Below, piece by piece: positions 45,557 through 56,800 of a stretch of 64,000 nt of DNA. The stretch covers positions 1,906,563 to 1,970,562 of the forward strand of contig LR990048.1 of assembly GCA_905147135.1 (NCBI GenBank), given 5' to 3'. The DNA is from Blastobasis lacticolella (lineage: Eukaryota > Arthropoda > Insecta > Lepidoptera > Blastobasidae). Position 1 is the first letter of the stretch. Each line of letters begins with the position of its first letter. The position numbers were made by a program, and so were the translations under genes. Below the pieces are notes generated by a model. That model had not been told where the DNA came from. It saw only the letters and a list, made by a program, of their open reading frames with translations, and did not search any database.

Positions 45557-45886
45557 TGGCGTCAATATCCCAGTTGTGCGTCTGCATTTGAGTTCCTGGA
45601 GTACGCCTTGACCATTATCCAGGATTTGGCAGATCAGATAATTACAGTGGAGCGACTGCCATCTGACCTCCGTGACCCTGTTAACAGAGGAACCTAACCA
45701 GATTAGATTATGGTTACATATTCGATCGACTGTAAGTGCAGGTTTCCCTCGCCGTAAGAGCATCGGTTAGTGTTCAATTAATTTACATAATTCAGAAGAA
45801 GTTATTGGTACCTAAATGGCGTCATTGGGGATCAAACTAGGTACCTCTTGAGTCGGACCCCTGATCATTAGACTGCCAACGCTCTT
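45557..45886 (-). mobile_element. SINE-A, full length, diverged
   Basis: Reversed SINE-A from 'ttggcgtcaatatcccagtt' to 'gactgccaacgctct'. The B box is degenerate (ggatcaaacta), so this is an older copy. Confidence 0.75.
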
Positions 45887-46389
45887 TAGTTTCACCTAGT
45901 AATTTAAAATAACCATAACCATTACTAAAGGGTATTTCTAACTTAATCTAATCTGTCCTCTGTTAATACTATTCAAACGCATTAATCAACTAGCAATGTA
46001 AATACAAGGCACGGGTATACATACTAATAACCGATTTAACCTTGTACGTATCAATGTATGTGTAAATACTTCACTAACACACCTATACGAGTCGCTTACC
46101 AAGTATTAGACTCATTGTAGTATACGAACTGTACGTTTTTGTGAATAGAACGGTTGATTCATCTATATCTGTACTATTCAACTATGTTTATATTACACTA
46201 GTAGAGTTTCAATACGGTTCAAACCGAAAAATAATTCGTGACCATGACGCATGCAACTGCGTCGAAATATCGAGGTAAAAACAATACTAACCGTGGTAAC
46301 AAACCCGAAATTAGTGTAGTGAAAGTGTTAACCACGAAAGTCTTAAAACCTATAATTCAACATTTATTCCTACCACACAAGTTTTCACA

Positions 46390-46587
46390 ACAATCTGTCC
46401 AGACTGACTTGTCTTATTTGGTTAAGGAAATTATTTATTTAAATGAATAATTTGCAGCAGTATTCGTTGAAATTCACATTCTATGTGTTTCTTGTATAAT
46501 TCAAAACATCTATACACAATGTATGTAGCGTGATTGATACGGCAAGTTTGTTCACCAAATAAGACAAGTCAGTTTGAACAGATCATA
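46390..46587 (-). mobile_element. ~200-bp TIR element (MITE), copy 2
   Basis: Termini 'caatctgtccagactgactt' and 'agtcagtttgaacagatcat'. Reversed, its interior ('cgtatcaatcacgctacata', 'agaatgtgaatttcaacgaa') aligns with copy 1. The two copies are inverted and flank the orphan gene. Confidence 0.8.
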
Positions 46588-46710
46588 ACTACTTATTAAA
46601 AGCAATTGATTTTTAGTTTAGTTATAGAGTAAATCTAAAAAAAATTTCTTGCCAAGAAATTTGAGAAACACCCGGAAAGGGCAAATACGTCGACATATTA
46701 TAATATACGC

Positions 46711-46904
46711 GGTGGACCCGGCGCGACTTAGTTCGCGTACACGTACTTTACCAATACCTACCCCTTTTTTTCTTACTTCTTCTTGAATCATTCTATATTT
46801 TGTTGAAAACCGCATTAAAATCCGTTGCGTAGTTTAAAAGATCTAAGCGTACATAGATACATAGGGACAGACGGCGGAAAGCGACTATGTTTTATACTAT
46901 GTAT
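46711..46904 (-). repeat. Dispersed repeat family E
   Basis: From 'ggtggacccggcgcgactta' to 'gactatgttttatactatgt'. Its end lies next to the SINE-A at 46920. Confidence 0.75.
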
Positions 46905-46919
46905 AGAGTTATATGCATT

Positions 46920-47269
46920 GGAGCGTCGGTGGCCGAGCGGTTAGAGTATACGACTCGTAAGCCAGAGGTCCCGGGTTCGAATCCCGCTCCAGCCATGTAC
47001 CAATGGCTGTTTTCTGAGTTATGTACATTAGTTGAATACTAACCGATGCTCTTACGGCGAGGGAAAACATCGTGATGAAACCTGCACATACTGGCGACTG
47101 GATGTGTAACCATGATCCAATCTGGTCAGGTTCCCCTGGTAGCAGGGCCAAGGAGGTCAGATGGCAGTCGATCCACTGATCCACCTGCCGAGTCAAGTCG
47201 GACCCCGGGCCCTCATGCGCGTGAGCACAACCGGGACATTAACGCCAAGACGATTATTTTTTTTTAGAC
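46920..47269 (+). mobile_element. SINE-A, reference full-length copy with TSD
   Basis: The best-preserved copy. RNA polymerase III promoter: A box tggccgagcgg (46930-46940) and B box ggttcgaatcc (46974-46984), both fitting consensus with normal spacing. The body continues to 'gggacattaacgccaagacg' and a T-rich tail. The 11-bp sequence ttatatgcatt flanks it perfectly (46909-46919 and 47270-47280), so it arrived by target-primed integration. Confidence 0.92.
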
Positions 47270-47487
47270 TTATATGCATTACTAAAACGTTTGATTCAAA
47301 CGGAAGAAACCAAAGGAAACTAGTTAAACAAGTTTCGAATGCTCGAATTTAAATAAGCACATTGAACCCGTTCGTGCCAAATATTACAATAATTTATTGG
47401 TGAGATAAACATAGATATTATACATATTACTTAAATTAAAATATCAACTGCACGTATTACATCCCGACATTATGGCCTCTCCACAGA

Positions 47488-47600
47488 ATGTGAGGTTGGC
47501 TGGAAGATATATCTTTTAGGGATAAGTTAGCCTTTGTACTTTGTATTGTTACTATGTTTCTAATGTGTTTTGTGCAATAAAGAGTATAATAATAATACAT
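47488..47600 (+). mobile_element. LINE 3' UTR fragment
   Basis: 'gaggttggctggaagatata', 'gggataagttagcctttgta', then 'gtgcaataaagagtataata'. 3' end only. Confidence 0.65.
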
Positions 47601-47849
47601 AGCCACATAAGACTTTCACGGCGTTAGTAACGTATCTAGTTACCATCAGGTGTACTTATCCATTAATGCTTCTTCAGTGATATAAGAAATACGATATTAG
47701 TATGAATTGTCGATAATGCTACTGTTGATCACGATCATCACATATGCATTACCGTGTACTCATTACACAACTTGAGCAGGTCCCATCCTATTGAAAAAGG
47801 AACGTCAGTCGACCTGACGGTAGTTGTTCCCTTAATTTTTTTTTATACC

Positions 47850-47943
47850 AATAAGGTGGCAAACAAGCTTGCGGCCTGCCTGATGGTAAGCAGTCACCGC
47901 AGCCTATGGACGTTTGCAATACCAGGGGCATCACGCACGCGTA
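47850..47943 (-). mobile_element. LINE RT C-terminal scrap
   Basis: 'ggtggcaaacaagcttgcgg', 'ccgcagcctatggacgtttg', 'ataccaggggcatcacgcac'. Third copy of the 11725-12020 element. Confidence 0.75.
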
Positions 47944-47974
47944 ATTTAATTTTACGATTGTCACTTTCATGATG

Positions 47975-48222
47975 ATGATCACAGCCCATAAGAGTCCACT
48001 GCAGGACTTAGGGCCTCTCCCACGAAAGGGGAGGTTATTGCTATAATCTCCACATTACCACGCAGGTTCTAGATCGCAGTGTGATTTAACAATGGAAAAC
48101 GCCGCTGCCCATTTTGCATCCTACGGAGGCTGTAGATCTTTTGCCTCAAAAACATTAGTCGCCTTGTACGATACCCACGAGTATAAGGGGTTGGTGCTAT
48201 TCTACTCTGCCGGCCTATGTTA
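47975..48222 (-). mobile_element. SINE-B, full length
   Basis: 'gtccactgcaggacttaggg' to 'attctactctgccgg'. The adjoining 48222-48365 is a diverged SINE-C head and body in the same orientation ('aggaatcaaacccgag', 'gttaaccaac'). This is the same arrangement as the nested pair at 3180-3650. Confidence 0.75.
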
Positions 48223-48365
48223 CTTTGATACAGACCCAGAATTTAAATAAAGATTCATCACTTCCACTTCTGCCTACCTAGGAATCAAACCCGAGATGTC
48301 TGCGTGGCAAATCGGTATATTTATTTCTGCCGACCATAAGCTAGAATGCCGTTAACCAACATCTG
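48222..48365 (-). mobile_element. SINE-C, diverged fragment
   Basis: 'acagacccagaatttaaat', 'ctaggaatcaaacccgagat', 'tgcgtggcaaatcgg', interrupted by a few tens of bases, then 'gccgttaaccaac'. Confidence 0.6.
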
Positions 48366-49189
48366 GCCAATTTTCACTTTTTGATGGCATCGTAATCACG
48401 AAACGATTCTCTATCGATCTATCTAACCCATATTTTTCTCTCTTATTTAGTGTCGGAGAAAATAACTGTTGGTCGAAGCAAGGAAAACCTATGGAGGGCG
48501 TCTCCCCGTGCGTGGGAGTGGCGTGTGTGGTGTCTCCCCACAGACAATGGCATATTTACCGAATGAGCAGTTTTCCAATAGGTATCGAAAGCATTCCTAA
48601 CCACTCACTAGATGGCAGCCCGTCAATTTTGGTAATTGATAATCGCTTGAAATAGGTTCTTAGCAAACAGGATATAAACACTGGGTACGTTGTATAATAT
48701 AATATTGTATTTGTCAATAGTTTTCAACCATTTTAGAGGTTGTAATATTAATGGAACAAAGTGCCAACTTCTATAAAGATTTCTTTTTACATTTCGTTCA
48801 ACCTTTAACAGTTATGTTTATATTATTAACATTTTATTTTTAAGTTTAGTATTAGTTGGCTGCATGAAATTACTGCCACCATCATACAGACTAAAAAAAG
48901 ATTACCAAAATTGTAGGAGCGCCATCTATTGATGCTATTTGAAACCAACTGACAATACCTACTGGAGAACTCCTTATTGTTCTGCGTGCCCTACCACCTA
49001 CACGCGCGAGGATTTGTACGCGGCCACGGATAGCACTGTATGTGTGGTGCAACCTCCGCCTGTATGACTGGTCCTCCCAAATTTAACTTGCCACGAGTCG
49101 ACACGCCAAGAAGAAGACAGCTGAGATGATTAGTATGATAATGATAATGATCCGTTTTCTATTTTTACTAGTCTAGTTAGTTACCTACA
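48366..49189. other. No gene seen; spacer
   Basis: Nothing recognisable beyond short frames. Confidence 0.5.
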
Positions 49190-49400
49190 CTTGGAGTAAG
49201 CCTTTCACAGCACACGTGCAAAATGTGGAATGAGTCCCGAAGTCTTTCCTTCGCACTATAACATGTGGTTCTTCAAAGAGCATGTCTACAGATACCGCAT
49301 CCGCTACCCTTGGATTGCAGATGTTCTGGACGACGGTTTTTACTTTCTATCATATCATGTGGACCGTCCGTGTGCCTCCCTAGGCAATAGAAAAAAGATA
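49190..49400 (+). mobile_element. LINE RT C-terminal fragment
   Basis: 'gtgcaaaatgtggaatgagt', 'cactataacatgtggttctt', ending 'gcctccctaggcaatagaaa'. Same type as 41975-42320. Confidence 0.7.
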
Positions 49401-49904
49401 CAACAGACACCGTTACGATCAGCAATGACGTCAGTAATGATACAAAAATCATTTTATTCATTCATACAAAATTAAACAGAACTGACAGGAGTCAGTACTT
49501 CTCTTGAACGAGTACGCAACAGAAACGGCCATGAGCAGTCGCAGTTAACTGTGCATTAATTAATTCATATGATCATGCGACGGGACCTATCCAATTTGTC
49601 ACATTGCTAGTAACTGTACACGCTGGAGCATATTAATTGATCCACATCTAGCAACATCCTGTGACACGGTCGGGGAAAAATTTTAACTCTGTTACAGCTA
49701 CCGGATACAATGGTAGCCTTTAATGGGTTTGACCATGGTATAGAGTACGGTTTTATATGATTTTTTATGACAATTATTTTATACAGCTTAGGTAATGTCT
49801 GGGTGTTATAATCGCAGATGATTCTTAAGCGGTTTTCGGCCATTTATAGTGATACTTTCGGAGTCATTAGCGTCTAATTTAATCAAGGTTTATGTCTACA
49901 GATT

Positions 49905-50160
49905 TCATGTTAGTCGGTAGACAAACAAGTAAGCGGGCCACCTGATGGAAAGTGGTCACCGCCGCCTATGGACATTAGCAACATAAGGGGCGCTACCAAT
50001 GCATCAGCCACCTTTGAAACCCCAGGACACTTTACTGTGACAGCAAATAGTCAAATGGTACAAACATATCTACTGCTGAAGTCAGACCATTGGAGACCTT
50101 ATTGATGGACAGGAACACAATTCTATTTAAAATGTCTCCTCTCCTCCTCACTATCTACCT
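49905..50160 (-). mobile_element. LINE RT C-terminal fragment
   Basis: 'gtagacaaacaagtaagcgg', 'gtggtcaccgccgcctatgg', 'ggggcgctaccaatgcatca', then 'gacaggaacacaattctatt'. Confidence 0.65.
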
Positions 50161-50645
50161 AGACTACATTTTCTTCTTCGTGTAAATATTCTGAAGTTTA
50201 TTAAGATTCTCATAACAGATTCTTAAAAATAAAAGATACCGACAAATGGAGAATCTCCTGCTTTTTTGAAGTCAGTTAATAACAAATTAATAATCTCGGA
50301 AATACGATAAAATAGCACACTAGGTTATTTTGTTTACTGTTTCGAACTTGACTCTACATCCGTTACTTAAATACAACTAGTGTTATCAAGATATTATAAT
50401 ATCTGAATAGTACAAGGTTAGGAAAAATATCATATTTTGTGGCTGAAGAGAAATGCGATATCGTAGAATGAATAGGGTAGAGTTTCCAGAAGTTTACAAT
50501 TGTATTATTTCTACTATTTAGAATGTACATCTTCAGTATATCAGCGTTCATTCAGGCGTTAGATTTTCCAATGTATCAGCTATAAGATAACTAAGATTAC
50601 ATTTCAATAGAAAAAAAGGTCAAACCTAAGGTCGAGTCTGTTACC

Positions 50646-50830
50646 AGAGCCTTCCGCTAGGACCCTAAGGCTGGATGAATAGTCTCTGAAGCCGTTTGCC
50701 ACCCCGTGACTTGTATGTTATTATTTGTATAAAAAAAAAATCATAGAGCGCGAGTTGCAAATGTCCTGGACGACGGTGGCTGTCCATCAGGTGGACCGTC
50801 CGCGTGCCTTCCTTGGCAATAAAAAAGTCA
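50646..50830 (+). mobile_element. LINE-type 3' fragments, two joined
   Basis: 50646-50720 repeats the block at 20005-20100. 50755-50830 ('gttgcaaatgtcctggacga', 'gtccgcgtgccttccttgg', 'caataaaaaag') is a LINE tail like 49340-49400. Confidence 0.5.
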
Positions 50831-51194
50831 ATTATTATTCTCAGTAGTTTTCTTATTGCTGGCAATTGTATTTTTATATTTATTTGTTATGTCGCTCGCT
50901 TTTGTTCGTTATTGTCCGTTCCGTCCGTTAATTCGTTATGTGTCCATACTGTTACCATTCAGTGGAGATGGGTTTGAGCGAAGTTACCTCCGCTTTAAAC
51001 CCATCCTGACCAGTTTATATAGCGCCCTAGTCTCCTTCGATAGAGAGAAAGATCAAAGAAATTGATAAATTATTATTAAAAGTCCATAAAATTCTACTGC
51101 TAGATATGAAACTACCTTACTTTAGTGGAGGGCCGTAATATTTAATTGTCTCTATGTACTTGAAAATAATATGTATAATAATACAATCTTCCAC

Positions 51195-51332
51195 TGTTGA
51201 CAGGGACACGGAGGTCAGATGGCAGTTGCCCTATTGTAATTTTCTGATCTCCCAAATCCTGGATCATGGTCAAAGCAGACCGCGAGCCCGTACGCGGGCG
51301 ACCATAACCGGTACGTTAATGCCAAGATTATG
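51195..51332 (+). mobile_element. SINE-A, 3' half
   Basis: 'cacggaggtcagatggcagt', 'ctgatctcccaaatcctgga', 'ggtacgttaatgccaagatt'. Confidence 0.75.
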
Positions 51333-51867
51333 ATGTACGTGAAATCAGGGCGAAATACCTCTCACGAAGAATTTGATTGTGATGCAATTTCATAGCACTG
51401 ATAACGCAAACAGTGTTGATGTGAAAACTCAGTGGAATGTGCAGCATAATGAAGTGTCATGGCGATGGCGACCCATTAAAAATGGTTACGCTGCGTAATT
51501 ATGAGACTGTAACGTTTCTGTACGGTATCCACGTCTTTCAATGTGTGTGTTCTGTGGATAAAGTTTCAAAAAATTCTGTTGATCCTGTGATCCGCTCTCT
51601 ACCATAGTACCTAATATCTTATGGTTCCTCTGTTTCACAAATGAACATGAAAGAATGAATAAAATAAATATATTTGATTTTATCGATGATCTGAGTAGTT
51701 CTGAGTAGTTCGATTCCCGGTCGGGCAGAAATTTAAAGATGATTTTTTATTGTTTGTCTGTTACTAGTTTGGCGCTAGATGGCGCTGTGAGAATATATCA
51801 TAAAAGTGTATTGAGCATTATATTCTTCCGCATTAAAATATCGCAAAAGTTGTCTTGATAAAAAATA

Positions 51868-52145
51868 CAGCCGTGGTAGGACTCTGTCAAACTTGAGGAG
51901 TCCGCTTGGATGAGTAACACTGCTTTATTCAGTCTTTTTTTATATCATACGGTAGGCAAACAGGCAAGCGGGCCACCTGATTGAAAGTGGTCACCACTGC
52001 CTATAGACATTAGCAACACCGAGGGTATCGCCAATGCGTTGCCCACCTCTATCATCTATTTCTACCGTCTCCGGTACCGGTTTAAAGCATAAGCCAGCCA
52101 GGTAGCCAGCGCAATTAAGGGCTTAGTCTTCATGGTGCAAGCAAC
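51868..52145. repeat. Repeat family D, interrupted by a LINE fragment
   Basis: Family D pieces at 51868-51938 ('gtggtaggactctgtcaaac') and about 52052-52145 ('aggtagccagcgcaattaag'). Between them is a minus LINE fragment (51945-52052, 'gtaggcaaacaggcaagcgg', 'ggtatcgccaatgcgttgcc'). Confidence 0.6.
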
Positions 52146-52553
52146 GAACTTGCGGTTTTGCATTTTTGGTACATAAAAATAAAGTTCATGAATCTAGACT
52201 TCATGGGCAACAACAGTTTCCGATTTCCACCATTCACTTAAATTATTTTTATTAATACTGGAGTGTCAACAATGGTACAATTAACCCTAATACCGCAGAT
52301 TCTCGACGGCTTCCCGTCTGTGGTAATTAATCAACTTTATCGTCTAGTTGTCTGAAACAACTGATAAAGGTAGTATCTATTACAATATCTGATACAAAAT
52401 TAGATATTAATATCTATCAGCGTATTGGTGGGATTACTCATAGTAGATAGACAGAAGACTATTCTAGAAGTTTATCTAATCTACTTGTTAGTATGTAACG
52501 ATATCTGGACACATGTTCTTCCTGTACTGTACAATTACTTCGATTCCGCCTTC

Positions 52554-53135
52554 TTAGGGGCTCGCCTTGACCGTGATCAAGGATTTTGGCGGATCAGGTA
52601 ATTACAATGGAGCGACTGCTATCTGACCTCCGTGACCCTGAATACAGGGGATGCTGAGCAGATTGGATCATGGTTACACATTCAGTCGCCTGAACGAAGG
52701 TTTCATCACGATGTTTTCCTTCAGAGCAGTGGTTGGTATATATAATATAGTATATATAACTCCGTGGCCGTGTGGTGTCCGGCAGAGTAGAATAACACAA
52801 ACCCCTTACACTCATGGGTGTCGTACAAGGCGACTAATGTTTTCGAGGCAAAAGATCAAGAGTCTCCGTAGTCTGGAAAATGGGCAGCAGCATTTTCCAT
52901 TGTTATATTTAAACACTGCGATCTCCAACCCGCCTGCCAAGCACGGAGATTATGGCAATAACCTCCTCTTTCGTGGGAAAGGCCCTAAGTCCTGCAGTGG
53001 ACTGTTACGGGTTGATGATATATAACTCAGAGAAAGTCGTTGGTAGGCACATGACGGCACTAGGGACAGAATTCTGTATAATAATATCTCGCTTACGAGT
53101 CAGATCCCTTAACCATTTGGCCATCGACGCTCCGT
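52554..53135 (-). mobile_element. SINE-A interrupted by SINE-B
   Basis: The reversed SINE-A is split into 52554-52762 and 53018-53135, the latter ending 'cttaaccatttggccatcga', which is the tRNA-like head. The break is caused by the SINE-B insertion at 52763-53017. Confidence 0.85.
52763..53017 (+). mobile_element. SINE-B insertion with 11-bp TSD
   Basis: A complete SINE-B, 'cgtggccgtgtggtgtccgg' to 'ctgttacgggttgatg', flanked by atatataactc at 52752-52762 and 53018-53028 with no mismatch. It gives exact ends for the family: 255 bp. Confidence 0.9.
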
Positions 53136-53522
53136 ACAATTCATAAATGTGTATTGAATAAAGTTAATTCCATTTCCAATTGCATGGAAAGTTCCTACCT
53201 AAAGGTGCAAACATTATGCCAGGGCAAAGTCGACTGGACTTATAACGGTGGAGTTTCGTGATTATAAATTGAAATGTGACCATTCTTACTGATATCGGAT
53301 ATGAAGGTCAAGCGTATGTACGCGATAATATCCCGATCTAGTCAATTCTGTAGAGATTTATTGTATAAGTTTTCGAACTGGGTTACATGTCGACAATTCG
53401 TAGTTTAAAAGTTGTTGAACACAAATTGGTTTTATATTTGATGATCAGTTATTTAACTTTTATGTGGTCTAAAGACCCCAATTTTTTTTATTGTATTAGT
53501 ATTAGTTGAGTATTTTAGTTGA

Positions 53523-53780
53523 AGACCGGTGTGGTTCAGTTTGTTAACATCACACTCGGTCGTCTGCTACGCAGAAGTCCCGGGTTCGTTTCCCGGCCGA
53601 GCAGAAATTGAAATGATAAATTTTAATTTTTGTTATGGGTCTGGGGTGTTATATGTATGACAAGTATGTATTATAAAAAGTTTATAAGTAGTTTATCAGT
53701 TATCTAGCACCAATAACACAGGATTTTATTACTTTGGAGCTACATGGGTCTGTGTGAATTGTCCAAGCATATTTATTTAT
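53523..53780 (+). mobile_element. SINE-C, reference full-length copy
   Basis: tRNA-like head with A-box-like tggttcagtttg (53532-53543) and B-box-like ggttcgtttcc (53583-53593). The body has 'tatgggtctggggtgttata' and 'agtttatcagttatctagca', ending 'gtccaagcatatttattt'. Confidence 0.85.
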
Positions 53781-54360
53781 TTGCCCGCCATCTTATCTGA
53801 TAGCAAGTGATGCGACCAAGGATGGAAGATGATTGTTCTAGAAACAGTCCATTCACATGGACCTAGAAGGAGAGCAAATTGTAACTGTTTTGTGAACACA
53901 TTGGCTAGCAAATCGTTCTATTCCTTAGCGGTATAAATTAGAAAGGTCGAGCCAAGCGACTTGTGCATCCGCAGATCCGCAGCTGGTATATTTACGACAT
54001 AACGGTGGAACATGTGCTCGCTTCTTTCCTATTTCCATTGAGTGTCGCATCCGATGAAGCCTTAAAAGCCTTCCAGGCTACAGGCGTTCCCAGGCGGAGT
54101 CAAGCATGTAGGCGCTTAGGTCTTTCGTAGCGAGTCTTCCATAACTAGCTGGCCGGCAGTGCTGGTGCTCAAAAGAGTTCTCTGCCTCTCTCTGCCTACC
54201 TCTTAGCCGGAGGGGCCCTTTACACTTTGCAGTGGGCACAAACACAAAAAAAGCTAGCTTCTTGTGTCCCAAAGGTGGAAGGGTGCAGGCGGAATCAGGT
54301 CATACAATTTTTTCGCACACTCCTCGAAATGACAACCTCTAAAAATATATAGTGCTCAGA
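53781..54360 (-). mobile_element. LINE RT C-terminal fragment, interrupted and degraded
   Basis: 53781-54065 ('ttctattccttagcggtata', 'aaggtcgagccaagcgactt') and 54270-54360 ('cggaatcaggtcatacaatt', 'ttcgcacactcctcgaaat') match the LINE at 8891-9290. 54066-54269 is foreign sequence. Confidence 0.65.
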
Positions 54361-54780
54361 AATTGCCGTTAGGCCCCCGCGGTCGTATGAGATATTACTT
54401 TTCCTCAACAGTTTTAAATAACAATTTTAGAAAGTGTAAATAAACACCTACACATTTGACTGAAACATAATCTGGAAGCAAATATAAACGTTATCTGCCT
54501 AAAATACACTAAATGAATTGCTGATAAGACTTATTTATATATAGTAAAAATCTCTCCATTACAAGGCTGGCATCCAAGACAGAAATAGCTGGTAAGAAGT
54601 GCATTTTGATATTTGTTTTTATTACGATTTACGATTGTACCGAGAGATCTGCGAACTCATTCATTTTAGATGGCCAATAATCTGTGGAATCATTACAAAA
54701 TCAAGTGCCACGTATAGTTGTTTAAAGTAAACTACACTAACAACATCATTATCAGTCGTGGACTGGATCCACTGGTAGAG
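54361..54780. other. No gene seen; spacer
   Basis: AT-rich; nothing recognised. Confidence 0.5.
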
Positions 54781-54929
54781 GTAATGGGCGCCAAATGCAA
54801 CCTCTTCTTTCAGTCTCCATCTGGAGTAATTCCCAAATCGTCACCCCATCTGGCCGAAAGGCATCCTGCACTCCGCTTGCCGAGTCGCAGTCTTCACTCA
54901 TGGGTCGGTTTTACTACAGTTCTACCAAT

Positions 54930-55075
54930 CTCAGATTCACCTAATCTAGACGCCTTCAAGGCTAGAGTGAATAGGCTGCTCCTAGACAGGCATGCTCCAT
55001 CAACGGCCACATCGTCACTTACCACCAAGTCATATGGCGTTTAAATACCTGGCGAGTCTAATAAAAAAAAAACTT
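54930..55075 (+). mobile_element. LINE RT C-terminal end with A-tail
   Basis: The frame reads [20 protein letters not shown], then SSLTTK, followed by 'gtctaataaaaaaaaaact'. Plus-strand sister of 8891-9290. The preceding 54780-54930 is probably a rearranged part of the same element. Confidence 0.75.
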
Positions 55076-56024
55076 ATAAATGTTTTCTTATTATTTTCAT
55101 AAAAACGTCAAGGAGAATCTCAAGTAAATCCGTGACACAAGAAATAGACAAACATATCGCATACACGCGATAAACATAACCCTCTTCCCAACGCAGTGCT
55201 GCAAAAAGAGACATCAATCAGCCCACAGCGACATTAGTAGAGATTCGATGTAGGTATTTACTGAAATGAAATCGTCATTCAAACAGCGACCTTGAATTTT
55301 GGTTGGCAGGTTGATTGGGTACTTGTATCAATAAAAGCAGCGATGACTCGCATAGTGCCTGTATCGCGATGGATTAGGTATGATAATACGTAATTAGGAC
55401 AACTGATCTATTGACCCAATAAACTACTAACAATGATGGAATGATTATCATTTATATTACTTATCGCTCTTAGTTTTATTGTTGTGTTAATTGACCTCAC
55501 TTTTATATTGTTGTATTTTGTTATGATATATCTAAGAATAAGAAATATTTATTTACACAAACAGAAACACCACAACACAAAAATTTGGAAAACACGACAT
55601 TTTGTAACACAAGAAAAGAAAAGGTACATAAAAATTAACAAAAAAGCACATAAAAGCAGAAGCAAATAAAAGCTAGCACAGTGTCGATGCGAATGGTAGA
55701 AGATAAGTGGTGTGTGTTAGTGGTGTAATGCATGTGTAAAAGGGACCACACTCAGCATTTTGCCTCGGTGCGAACCGAAGCGCTGGTTTTCAGTGGGGCC
55801 CGCATATCTGGGACCGCTATTTTGCTCTACTTGTTTTTCTAACGATATCTTTGTGTCGCAGTCGTTATATGAAACCAACAATGAATAATTATATGAAACA
55901 ACGACGGTGTCTACAGTATTTGTCGAAGTAAAGTGGTATTATTAAGTAGGCGTTCTCACATTTCTCGCCTTCTAAGTGAACGTACGGCGAGGCTAGTTTT
56001 TCCAAACGTAGTTTGATATTATTA
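55076..56024. other. Spacer with one dispersed-repeat scrap
   Basis: 55735-55800 holds the 'gctggttttcagtggggcc' family also at 9420-9530. Otherwise nothing is recognised. Confidence 0.45.
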
Positions 56025-56029
56025 TAATT

Positions 56030-56215
56030 TTGTGGATCCAGAAACCCATATCCATGATTGTAATTTTCAGATTTTCGTTAATATATATCGTTTTAAAGTT
56101 ACGCGGGATTTCAGATTTCCACATAAATTTTAAATCCCGTGCAACTTTGAAACGATATATTTTAACGAAAATCTGTCAAACCACAAGCATGGATATTTTT
56201 TTCTGAATCATGTCC
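56030..56215. repeat. Long imperfect inverted repeat (foldback) next to the minisatellite
   Basis: The left arm (about 56047-56113) and right arm (about 56134-56200) are reverse complements. Examples: 'cagattttcgttaatatata' against 'aacgaaaatctg', 'gttacgcgggattt' against 'aaatcccgtgcaac', 'atatccatg' against 'catggatat'. Stem about 65-80 bp, loop about 20 bp. Ends 20 bp before the tandem array. Confidence 0.8.
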
Positions 56216-56234
56216 AGAAAATTTAATTGGCGTT

Positions 56235-56678
56235 GTTCATTTTGATGGACCCATAGTGACCCATAAAGCCAATTTCGTTCATTTTGACGGACCCATAGTG
56301 ATCCATAAAGCCAATTTCGTTCATTTTGACGGACCCATAGTGACCCATAAAGCCAATTTAGTTCATTTTGATGGACCCATAGTGACCCATAAAGCCAATT
56401 TCGTTCATTTTGACGGACCCATAGTGACCCATAAAGCCAATTTCGTTCATTTTGACGGACTCATAGTGACCCATAAAGTCAATTACATTCATTTAGACGG
56501 ACCCATAGTGACCCATAAAGCCAATTTCGTTCATTTTGACGGACCCATAGTGACCCATAACGCCAATTTCGTTCATTTTGACGGACCCATAGTGACCCAT
56601 AAAGCCAATTTCGTTCATTTTGACGGACCCATAGTGACCCATAAAGTCAATTTCGTTCAATTTGACGGACCCATAGTG
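56235..56678 (+). repeat. 42-bp minisatellite, about 10.6 copies
   Basis: Eleven occurrences of a gttcattttga-type core at an exact 42-bp spacing (56235, 56277, 56319 and so on to 56655). Units also share 'cccatagtgacccataaagc'. Substitutions are few, and units 6-7 are the most diverged. Because 42 is a multiple of three, both strands are open through the array (unit peptide THKANFVHFDGPIV on plus). The open frames are most likely a by-product, not a gene. Confidence 0.95.
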
Positions 56679-56800
56679 CCGAACAGTGCCGATCACTCAA
56701 GTACTTATCGTCATCGTGGATCCTATACGTTCGTGCGCACTGTGAGATCCCTCATAGTAAATATGGGGCGATACAGGTGTTACTCGCATGTAAAATAATT
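56679..56800 (+). repeat. 3' flank of the minisatellite element
   Basis: 'cgttcgtgcgcactgtgaga' and 'gggcgatacaggtgt' recur in the dispersed relatives at 2951-3115, 8486-8830 and (reversed) 16795-16870. Confidence 0.5.

Noticed and set aside
46921..46993. Possible functional tRNA gene
   Set aside because: Good A and B boxes, but it is the head of a repeated 350-bp element with target duplications; many diverged copies exist.
56256..56798. 180-codon repetitive ORF (THKANFVHFDGPIV units)
   Set aside because: A minisatellite with a period divisible by three keeps frames open on both strands; no start context, splice sites or homology support a protein.
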